Source: Leptospira stimsonii (lineage in GTDB: Bacteria; Spirochaetota; Leptospiria; Leptospirales; Leptospiraceae). From it: a DNA stretch of 64,000 bases. A program made the translations under genes and the position numbers. The stretch covers positions 930,001 through 994,000 of the forward strand of contig NZ_QHCT01000001.1 in NCBI RefSeq assembly GCF_003545885.1. The letters are read 5' to 3'. The notes beneath the pieces are model-generated. The model ran no database searches. It was not told where the DNA came from and saw only the letters and a program-made list of their open reading frames with translations. This document shows positions 57,705-64,000 of the stretch, in pieces (position 1 is the first letter of the stretch; each line of letters begins with the position of its first letter).

Positions 57705-59645
57705 TTGCTCCAATTCATCGACATAAAACACCAGTATGCGTCCTCGGTTCTTTTTGAGGGATTCTCTTGGCATATCAAGCCGGGAGCGCGTGTCTGTCTT
57801 GTCGGTCCGAACGGGTCCGGTAAATCCACTCTCTTTAGAATTGCGGAAGGAAAATTCGTCCCCGACGACGGGACCGTATCCAAATCTAAGAATACGGAAA
57901 TTTCCGTCTTCCAACAGCTTCCCGATTTCGATCCGGAAGCATCGGTGATTGATACTGCGTTAGGTAAACACAAACACTATCGGGAATATTCCGAACGTCT
58001 CAAAGAGATCAATCACAAGTTCGAGATCATCTCTCACGATTCTCCGGAGTTTTCTTCTCTTCTCGACGAACAGAGTTCTCTGGAAGAATACGCGTTTACG
58101 TACGGAGTTCACGAGTTGGAGTCGAAGGCGCGCAAGGTTTTGGGTGGACTTGGATTTTCCAACGAACAAATGGCGATGAAGGTGAAAGAGTTTTCACCCG
58201 GATATCAACACCGTCTTGGTCTTTCTATTACTCTTCTCAATCCGGGCAACTTACTCCTGTTAGATGAGCCGACCAATCACTTGGACAACGAGTCTAAGGA
58301 ATGGCTCGCGGATTATCTCAACTCAACCGGACAATCCTTTGTCTTAGTCACACACGATCCAGAATTCTTAAATTCCACCTGCGATACGATCGCGGAACTT
58401 TCTCCTTCCGGGGTGATCGAATTTCGAGGAACCTTAGAAGAATACTTCGAACACAAGAACGAACTTCAGGAAAAACTCCAAACTCAATTCGAAAAGGAAG
58501 AATCTTATCTCAAGAAAAGAATGGAATGGATCGATCGCTTCCGCGCTCAGGCTACAAAAGCGAGACAAGTTCAATCCGCGCTCAAAAAACTCGAAAAACG
58601 AGATCGTGTCGAAGCTCCTCAGGAATCGTTTTGGAATTCCAAATCGGATTATAAATTCAACTTTATCTCCTCCGGTAGAATCACAGCAAGAATCGAAGAC
58701 GGCGCATTCTCTTATTCCGGTAAGCCGCCTTTTATATTCAGCGACGCAAATCTTGAAATATCCGCAGGCGACAAGATCGCCGTCGTCGGTCCGAACGGGG
58801 CGGGAAAGTCAACGTTCCTCCGTTGTTTATTAGAAATTCATAAACTAACATCCGGCAAAATTTACTACGGACCGAAGACGAAGATCGGTTATTTTTCGCA
58901 AAATCATCATGAAGAATTGGATCCTTCCAAAAATCTTCTTCAGACCGTAATGACGACGTATCCCGATCTTTCTGAACAACAAGCGCGCAGTTTGCTCGGA
59001 TATTTTTCCTTTTCGGATGACAGCGTTTATAAACAAACTGCGCTTCTTTCCGGTGGAGAACAAAGTCGGCTTCGTTTGGCGCTTCTTGTGAGACATCCAG
59101 CCAATTCGATTTTCTTGGACGAACCGACCAACCACTTGGATTTGGTTGTTCGAGACAACCTCAGACGAGCTCTGATGGCTTACGAAGGTTCTCTTCTCAT
59201 CATCTCTCACGATCCGGAATTCTTAAAGGATCTCTGCAATCGAACCATCTCCGTCGATAAGGGTCAAATTCGAGATTATAACTGCACCTTCTCCGATTAC
59301 CTCAAATACAATCTGAAAGAAACGGTCACTTCCAATTCTCAGAATGGAAATGCTTCTTCTCTCAAAAAAGAAGAACCTTCTCAAACGCGTTCCAAGAAGA
59401 ATGCGGATAAGAATCGTGTGAAAAAAATCCAAAAAGATCTGGAACAGATCGAAGCGAAAATAGAACTTTTAGAAAAGTCCAAGAAGAATTTGGAAGAAGT
59501 TTTGGCTGATCCCGGTTTTTTTAAGAATCGAAGTTATCAGCTGGAATTGGATAATTTAAACGAGACAAAAAATGAAATCGCACGTTTGACTCAAGATTGG
59601 GAATCTCTTCAATTAGAGCTGGAAGAGCTTTCCGGATCAGTCTAA
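57705..59645 (+). CDS. ABC-F-family ATPase (Uup/EttA-like)
   Basis: A 646-residue soluble protein with two ATPase domains. Domain 1: Walker A VGPNGSGKST, Walker B LLLLDEPTNHLDNES, but the signature reads FSPGYQHRLGLS instead of LSGG. Domain 2: Walker A VGPNGAGKST, signature LLSGGEQSRLRLALL, Walker B SIFLDEPTNHLD. The charged linker (ELQEKLQTQFEKEESYLKKR) is the P-site tRNA interaction motif and the C-terminal coiled coil (about 570-640) resembles Uup. Such proteins act on ribosomes or nucleic-acid branches. TTG start at 57705 without ribosome site; the upstream frame is closed by TAA at 57690. Confidence 0.93.
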   Translation: MLQFIDIKHQYASSVLFEGFSWHIKPGARVCLVGPNGSGKSTLFRIAEGKFVPDDGTVSKSKNTEISVFQQLPDFDPEASVIDTALGKHKHYREYSERLKEINHKFEIISHDSPEFSSLLDEQSSLEEYAFTYGVHELESKARKVLGGLGFSNEQMAMKVKEFSPGYQHRLGLSITLLNPGNLLLLDEPTNHLDNESKEWLADYLNSTGQSFVLVTHDPEFLNSTCDTIAELSPSGVIEFRGTLEEYFEHKNELQEKLQTQFEKEESYLKKRMEWIDRFRAQATKARQVQSALKKLEKRDRVEAPQESFWNSKSDYKFNFISSGRITARIEDGAFSYSGKPPFIFSDANLEISAGDKIAVVGPNGAGKSTFLRCLLEIHKLTSGKIYYGPKTKIGYFSQNHHEELDPSKNLLQTVMTTYPDLSEQQARSLLGYFSFSDDSVYKQTALLSGGEQSRLRLALLVRHPANSIFLDEPTNHLDLVVRDNLRRALMAYEGSLLIISHDPEFLKDLCNRTISVDKGQIRDYNCTFSDYLKYNLKETVTSNSQNGNASSLKKEEPSQTRSKKNADKNRVKKIQKDLEQIEAKIELLEKSKKNLEEVLADPGFFKNRSYQLELDNLNETKNEIARLTQDWESLQLELEELSGSV

Positions 59646-59732
59646 TGAAAGACTTCCGTCCGCTGAATCTTTTTAGAAACCTCGGTCATTTTTGATTCAA
59701 TTTTATCTTTGCGAACTAAGGAACCATTTTCA

Positions 59733-60068
59733 ATGACACCGAAAGAATTAAAAACAAGATTAGATCTGAGAAAGGATGGGAAAGATTCCTTTTATCTTCT
59801 CGACGTAAGAAATCCGAACGAAGTGGAAATCAGCACGATCGAAGGAACCGATCTTCTGATTCCGGTCGGCGAACTTTCCGGGCGTCTTTCTGAAATCAAT
59901 CCTTGGAAAGAATCCGGAAAAGAAGTGATCGTTTATTGTCGTTCCGGTGGACGCTCCGCTATGGCATGCGGGATTTTGAAACAATCCGGTTTTGCAAAGG
60001 TGCATAACGTGGAAGGTGGAATTCTTCTCTATTCGGACGAAGTCGATTCCTCTCTTGCAAAATATTAA
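59733..60068 (+). CDS. Single-domain rhodanese-like protein
   Basis: A 111-residue rhodanese: FYLLDVRNPNEVEISTIEGT, then the active-site loop EVIVYCRSGGRSAMACGIL with Cys as sulfur carrier, and the closing VHNVEGGILLYSDEVD (GG motif). CRSGGRS is the small-molecule/sulfur-transfer type loop. I use ATG 59733, with AAGG upstream; a TTG 24 bases earlier overlaps the likely leader. It follows the ABC-F gene by 87 bases. Terminator follows. Confidence 0.92.
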   Translation: MTPKELKTRLDLRKDGKDSFYLLDVRNPNEVEISTIEGTDLLIPVGELSGRLSEINPWKESGKEVIVYCRSGGRSAMACGILKQSGFAKVHNVEGGILLYSDEVDSSLAKY

Positions 60069-60090
60069 TACCTGGTTTTCTATTCTGTAC

Positions 60091-60116
60091 GAGCCGTCGG
60101 AATTGCGATCCGGCTC
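60091..60116 (+). terminator. Terminator after rhodanese gene
   Basis: GAGCCG and CGGCTC around a 14-base loop with extra pairing (GGA/TCC), followed by six T. Confidence 0.75.
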
Positions 60117-60410
60117 TTTTTTCGTATTCTTGAAATATTCGAAAAAAGGTTTTTAGAGATGCTTTTTTGACTTCTGAAAAGTCGGGTCATCTTTACCCGA
60201 TTATTCGGAATAGAAGTTTCGGATAACGTCGATCGTTGCTCCTCCCCATTGCGTTATTTTTTACAACGTGTTCTCTTGACTCGGAGTATTTTCAATCTTT
60301 TCAAATACATCTTTGAATGGCTTTGGATTGAATACGAACGAGGTCCTGAGTGGATTGGACTCTCTTCAGTAAAAATCATTTTCATTTCGATGCGGAAGCG
60401 ATTGACGCGG

Positions 60411-60478
60411 AGTCAATAAATTGCGATTTGAATCGATTCGTATTTTTTTTTGAGGGAACGTTTTGCAATTTATTGACT
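60411..60478. repeat. 14-base inverted repeat, 40-base spacer
   Basis: AGTCAATAAATTGC (60411-60424) is exactly complementary to GCAATTTATTGACT (60465-60478). The spacer contains a run of T (60443-60451). Could be a cruciform, a mobile-element trace or a repeat pair. Confidence 0.6.
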
Positions 60479-60619
60479 GGAGCGGAAAGCGCGGTCCTGC
60501 AATTCGGCTAATATCGAATGGAACGGAACAACTTCAGGATCCGCCCAAAGGATTTGTCACTTTGCAATGTCTCAGCTTTTGAATTATTGAAATAGGATTC
60601 TGGAAAAAGAATTCTTAGA

Positions 60620-61234
60620 TCATTCGCCTAAGAGAATTTTTCGGAAGTAGAGAAAACCTTCCGCCAATGGATCGTCCTTTCCGCCGCGTCTTCTCTTGAG
60701 CATATTCGTAAGATCTAATACCATCAGACCGTACATCCAAGCCCACATCATTCTCGCGAGAGCGGGATATTCCTTTTTGGAAAGTTTGAATTCATGGCTC
60801 ACGCATCCGTTTCGGATCGTTTCTAAGAATACTCGATAACTGGTCGGCAAACTCGGGAACGCTTTTCTGTGCATGTGCCCGTGAACGGTGTTGAACATCA
60901 CCTTGTGTAGTTCTTTGTTGTTCAGGGAAAAATCCCAATACGCTCGTGCGATTCCGGCGAGTTTCTCAAAAGAATTTTTTCCGTTCCTCTGGGCGTTTCT
61001 CAAAAGTTGTGTGAGTTCCGTTTCCCCTTTGGCGATGAGAACTTGGATGATTTCTTCTTGGCTCTTAAAATGTGAGTAAGGGCTCGCAACACTACAGTCC
61101 AATTTTTCGGCGATCTTTCTCATCGAAAGACCGTCGATTCCTTCTTCCAAGAGAATCTCCATCGCAACTTGGACGATGTTCTCCCGATTGAGGCTGTTTC
61201 TGGATCTTCTTTTGTGTCGAACTGCAGTTGTCAT
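60620..61234 (-). CDS. TetR-family regulator of the desaturase
   Basis: A 204-residue TetR protein: NIVQVAMEILLEEGIDGLSM, RKIAEKLDCSVASPYSHFKS form the HTH; the C-terminal WHG-type domain (FEKLAGIARAYWDFSLNNKE, LHKVMFNTVHGHMHRK) probably binds an acyl-CoA or fatty acid. Start ATG 61234; it begins 17 bases after the desaturase stop, so both are one operon. Two operator-like sites upstream of the desaturase (62065, 62096) fit autoregulation, as in the DesT system of Pseudomonas. Confidence 0.88.
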   Translation of the reverse strand: MTTAVRHKRRSRNSLNRENIVQVAMEILLEEGIDGLSMRKIAEKLDCSVASPYSHFKSQEEIIQVLIAKGETELTQLLRNAQRNGKNSFEKLAGIARAYWDFSLNNKELHKVMFNTVHGHMHRKAFPSLPTSYRVFLETIRNGCVSHEFKLSKKEYPALARMMWAWMYGLMVLDLTNMLKRRRGGKDDPLAEGFLYFRKILLGE

Positions 61235-61251
61235 TTTGGATTCTAACTCGA

Positions 61252-62037
61252 TCAAGCCGCTTTGGAAACCGGAACCCTTCCTTGAGTCGTCCAAACGTCT
61301 CGTTTAATATGTATGATCCCAACTTTATGCAACCCCTTCATGATCTGAAAGCAAAAATCGACTTCCCACCATTTATATGCGAAGTTGGGAGAGGTTGGAT
61401 GTCCGTGGTGATTGTTCTGATACAATTCTCCCATCGTCAAAAAGTCGATCGGAAGCATATTCTTCGACTCATCCTGGGTTTTAAAATGATTCTTATACCC
61501 GTATTTATGTCCTCCCCAGTTCACGATCGCGCCGTGAATCGGTCCCATGAGCCAGTGGATCGGGAGAAGAAGATACCAACCCCATTGTCCATCTGGCACG
61601 AAGGCCATATAGTAGAATGCATAGAGAGAACCGAATCCGATCCGGAACCACCAGTTCTGACCGAGCATATCGATCGCTTTCCATCGAGGAATGAAATCAC
61701 GGGTGAATTCCGATTTTGGAGCCACACGATCATACGCGAAATCGTCGTAGATATGTTTCGTTTTGATCATCATCTCGAATGGATTTTTAGAATGATGGGG
61801 AGAATGTGGATCTTCTTCCGTATCGCTGTAAGAATGGTGCATTCTGTGTAAAACGGCGTATCCATACGGATTCAGATAAGAAGGACCTTGAAGAACCATT
61901 GTCAGAAGATGAAATGTTTTTTCCCAGAAACGGTTCATGGTAAACATCGCGTGAGCCGCGTATCTGTGTAGGAAGAAGGTTTGGACAAAAACCGAACCGT
62001 ACCAATGTGCAAAAAATAAAATTAAAATAGGGACCAT
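61252..62037 (-). CDS. Acyl-CoA/fatty-acid desaturase (delta-9 type)
   Basis: A 261-residue di-iron membrane desaturase with the three His boxes: FFLHRYAAHAMF (HxxxxH), VLHRMHHSYSDTEEDPHSPH (HxxHH) and LYQNNHHGHPTSPNF (HxxHH-type). Four membrane helices surround them. It introduces a double bond into saturated acyl chains to tune membrane fluidity. I use ATG 62037 because AGAGGAGG lies seven bases upstream; an ATG at 62073 would place that site and an operator inside the gene. Operon with a TetR regulator. Confidence 0.93.
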   Translation of the reverse strand: MVPILILFFAHWYGSVFVQTFFLHRYAAHAMFTMNRFWEKTFHLLTMVLQGPSYLNPYGYAVLHRMHHSYSDTEEDPHSPHHSKNPFEMMIKTKHIYDDFAYDRVAPKSEFTRDFIPRWKAIDMLGQNWWFRIGFGSLYAFYYMAFVPDGQWGWYLLLPIHWLMGPIHGAIVNWGGHKYGYKNHFKTQDESKNMLPIDFLTMGELYQNNHHGHPTSPNFAYKWWEVDFCFQIMKGLHKVGIIHIKRDVWTTQGRVPVSKAA

Positions 62038-62064
62038 TTGGGGCCTCCTCTGTTTTTTCTCTTC

Positions 62065-62081
62065 AACGAACATTGTTCGTT
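62065..62081. promoter_or_regulatory. Operator 1 of the desaturase operon
   Basis: AACGAAC-ATT-GTTCGTT, a perfect 7-base inverted repeat with 3-base centre, 28 bases upstream of the desaturase start. Confidence 0.72.
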
Positions 62082-62095
62082 ACCGCCAGAATAAG

Positions 62096-62106
62096 CGAAC
62101 GTTGTT
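62096..62106. promoter_or_regulatory. Operator 2 of the desaturase operon (partial)
   Basis: CGAACGTTGTT repeats the core CGAACATTGTT of operator 1 exactly 29 bases further upstream (about three helical turns). Confidence 0.5.
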
Positions 62107-62241
62107 AATTAAGTAAAGAGAAAAACGAAAAGAATTCCTACTTTCCAAAAATGGGTTTTTTTGAGGATTTGGATCAAAACGAGTAAAATGGGCAAATCAC
62201 CTGGTTTCGGGGGCTTTTTTCTATTTTTTTAGGTGGCATCG

Positions 62242-63132
62242 GTGGTAGCAAAGAAAGCAAAAAAAGCGGTCAAAAAGAAATCGGTAGGAACTCCTTCCTC
62301 AAAATCCGGGAAAAAAGCGGTTTCCGCTTCCAAGACTGGAAAAACTCCTTCGAGTCGCGTTAAACTCAATGAAACGCTCCCTACGGGTCGCGTTTCAGGT
62401 CGGAACTCCGTTGGCGTTTCTGGATCGAACGGGAAAAAAAATCCTTCGATAGAATCTCGTAAGTCTGATTCTTCTTCCATTTCAACAAAAGGAAAACATT
62501 TCCCCGCGCCTTGGGATTTGAAAGGAGAAGGTTTTCTCTTTCCTCTTTGGGCGAAAAAAGATTACAACCGTGAAATGGGATTCTTCTCCGGAGAAGATTC
62601 CAGACAATATTCCGGCGGTTTGGGTTCTTTGATGCTCGTGAACTATGAAACGAGTGACGTAGGACCTTATTACGAACTTCTTTATATTCCAGGGAATTTC
62701 AACTACAAGGATCAATCTTACAAAAGGATCACGAGAATCTTTGTCTCAAGCCAGAAATCCGTAGAAGAAGGAATTCTCAACTGGGCGATTCCCAAAGAAA
62801 GAGCCGACTTCACTTGGATCCGCGAGGGAAATCTTACAAAGGTCTCCGCTTTTCGAAACGGAAAAGAATTCTTCCGAGTCACGATCGCGACCAAAGGTTT
62901 TTCCTTTCCCGTTTCCACAAAAATTCTTCCTTATACACTTTTACAAAAATCTCCCGATGGTTATCTGAGCACTCAGTTTATCGGAAAGGGGAAAGGAAGA
63001 ATCGCGACGATCCGCGAAATCTGGAGCGACGAGGCCGTGTTTCCGGACGCGATCAAGGGTGGAATTTTTAAAACCGGAATTCATTCCGATCCGTTCGAAT
63101 TGGTCTTCCCGGTCGCAGACAAGGTCGACTAA
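62242..63132 (+). CDS. Acetoacetate decarboxylase-like protein with basic N-terminal extension
   Basis: About 296 residues. The first 85 are low-complexity Lys/Ser/Gly ([20 protein letters not shown]). The rest matches the acetoacetate-decarboxylase-like fold: [47 protein letters not shown], and [13 protein letters not shown] whose Lys aligns with the Schiff-base Lys of the family (second Lys replaced by Glu). GTG 62242 has AGGTGG five bases upstream; GTG 62233 is also possible. Two repeat copies fall inside the extension. A thiolase gene follows by 64 bases. Fold likely; decarboxylase activity unproven. Confidence 0.78.
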   Translation: MVAKKAKKAVKKKSVGTPSSKSGKKAVSASKTGKTPSSRVKLNETLPTGRVSGRNSVGVSGSNGKKNPSIESRKSDSSSISTKGKHFPAPWDLKGEGFLFPLWAKKDYNREMGFFSGEDSRQYSGGLGSLMLVNYETSDVGPYYELLYIPGNFNYKDQSYKRITRIFVSSQKSVEEGILNWAIPKERADFTWIREGNLTKVSAFRNGKEFFRVTIATKGFSFPVSTKILPYTLLQKSPDGYLSTQFIGKGKGRIATIREIWSDEAVFPDAIKGGIFKTGIHSDPFELVFPVADKVD

Positions 63133-63196
63133 CGTTTTTTTTGGGAATTCGAAGAAACATTCAATCATTAGAATATTAGAGTTATTAGGAGTAATC

Positions 63197-64000
63197 ATGG
63201 AAGAAGCAGTCATCCTGGACGGGATCAGAACCCCGTTCGGTAATTTTGGAGGAACTCTCAAGGACCTCAGTGCGGTGGATTTGGGAGTTTTGGCTTCTAA
63301 GGCAATTCTCGAAAAAACGGGAGTTTCTCCGGATGCGATCGGAGAATCCATTTTTGGAAACGTAATTCCTACGGGGAAAGAAGCGATCTATCTCGCGCGT
63401 CATATCGGTTTGAAAACCGGTCTTCCTCTGGGAGTTCCCGCTTTGACTTTAAATCGTCTCTGCGGCTCCGGAATGGAAGCGATCATCCAAGCCGCTAAAA
63501 AGATTTACCTGGGTGATGCGGATGCGGTTCTCGCAGGCGGTGTGGAATCGATGACTAACGCTCCTTACGTCGTGCGTAACGCTCGCTGGGGAGTTCGTTA
63601 CGGTTCTGCGGAATTCGAAGACACTCTGGAACAAGGTCTTACCGATCAGTATGTAGGTCTGATCATGGGTCAAACAGCCGAGAACCTCGCGGACCAATAT
63701 AAAATTTCCAGACAAGAACAAGACGAATGGGCGGCGATCTCACAAACTCGCGCTGAAAAAGCGACTTTAGAAGGAAGACTCAAAGACGAAATTCTTCCCG
63801 TAACTGTGGGCGGCAAAAAACCGATCACATTGGATAAAGATGAATTTATCAAAGGAGCCTCTGGCGTTGAAAAACTTTCAACTCTGAAAGCCGTGTTTCG
63901 TGAAGGTGGAACCGTGACCGCAGGGAACGCATCCGGTTTAAACGACGGTGGTGCGGCCACGATCGTAACTTCCGCTTCTTACGCACAAAAGATCGGTAAA
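63197..64000 (+). CDS. Acetyl-CoA acetyltransferase (thiolase), 5' part
   Basis: The first 268 residues of a thiolase: [20 protein letters not shown], the nucleophile loop [19 protein letters not shown] with the acyl-accepting Cys, [14 protein letters not shown] and [15 protein letters not shown]. The second catalytic His/Cys lie beyond the window. AGGAG is six bases before the ATG. It condenses or cleaves acetoacetyl-CoA or 3-ketoacyl-CoA in beta-oxidation or ketone/PHB metabolism. Downstream of the ADC-like gene and likely co-transcribed. Confidence 0.95.
   Translation, partial: MEEAVILDGIRTPFGNFGGTLKDLSAVDLGVLASKAILEKTGVSPDAIGESIFGNVIPTGKEAIYLARHIGLKTGLPLGVPALTLNRLCGSGMEAIIQAAKKIYLGDADAVLAGGVESMTNAPYVVRNARWGVRYGSAEFEDTLEQGLTDQYVGLIMGQTAENLADQYKISRQEQDEWAAISQTRAEKATLEGRLKDEILPVTVGGKKPITLDKDEFIKGASGVEKLSTLKAVFREGGTVTAGNASGLNDGGAATIVTSASYAQKIGK

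Larger units (their letters stand above)
60069..60619. other. Intergenic gap with long inverted repeat
   Basis: About 550 bases without a gene: a terminator at 60091, and the inverted repeat pair AGTCAATAAATTGC (60411) / GCAATTTATTGACT (60465) described below. The 3' part (GGTCCTGCAATT, 60494) resembles GGTCCTGCGATT at 28070. Confidence 0.55.

Noticed and set aside
61234..61294. Longer start for the TetR gene overlapping the desaturase
   Set aside because: Conserved TetR N-terminus begins after the ATG at 61234; the extension only re-reads desaturase codons.

Overview
The window looks like a chromosome segment of a spirochaete of the genus Leptospira, most likely the pathogenic lineage. Supporting signs are a DUF1564-family protein at 31053, two tandem lipoproteins with a DUF1554 lectin-like C-terminus at 51395 and 52543, spirochaete-style lipoboxes with Asn or other residues before the Cys, many TTG/GTG starts, and a moderate, purine-rich base composition (about 40% GC by eye). 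I see no rRNA, tRNA, CRISPR array, insertion sequence or prophage. Genes lie on both strands in short operons separated by AT-rich gaps.

Layout: 1-2814 (minus) holds a condensation-type acyltransferase cut by the window edge, downstream of a B12-type radical SAM protein. 2948-9219 holds a lipase-like hydrolase, a GyrI-like protein, a two-gene membrane operon divergent from its probable TetR regulator, a membrane-anchored PLP-barrel protein, a GNAT acetyltransferase and a Cys-rich CWC protein. 10063-14849 is an RND efflux pump with its outer-membrane channel but no adaptor gene. 14922-20705 has an acyl-CoA dehydrogenase, a hotdog thioesterase, a secreted beta-rich protein and a coupled SPFH + NAD-kinase-like pair. 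20802-24832 is rich in regulation: a MarR/RidA/NTF2-like unit with three copies of one operator, an Ada-type zinc protein paired with a COG3826-type 2OG oxygenase, and an ArsR gene sharing an operator with a fatty-acid hydroxylase gene.

24959-40649 is mixed housekeeping and accessory: an AraC remnant, an SRAP (HMCES/YedK) peptidase, a cation/proton antiporter, a PaiB-like protein, TetR + NAD-epimerase, paralogous lipoproteins, ECF sigma + small membrane protein + VOC protein, an aldo/keto reductase, a b561-like protein + YceI, and an unlisted 33-residue membrane peptide coupled to the next gene. 40740-47415 is a tight four-gene operon: DUF2339 giant membrane protein, M48 protease, DUF1003 protein (apparently starting at CTG) and an MFS exporter. 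GpmI and a large Leptospira-type cytoplasmic protein follow.

51395-57621 contains the lectin-like lipoproteins, an ECF sigma/FecR/DUF5683 locus, DoxX and a 56-residue protein. 57705-64000 has an ABC-F ATPase, a rhodanese, an acyl-CoA desaturase with its TetR regulator and operators, an acetoacetate-decarboxylase-like protein and the start of a thiolase. Lipid and acyl-CoA handling (dehydrogenase, thioesterase, hydroxylase, desaturase, thiolase, ADC-like) is the most repeated theme, and several of these genes sit under their own local repressor with a readable operator. A short repeat with core AGGTCGGAACTCCG recurs in intergenic DNA and inside one coding N-terminus.
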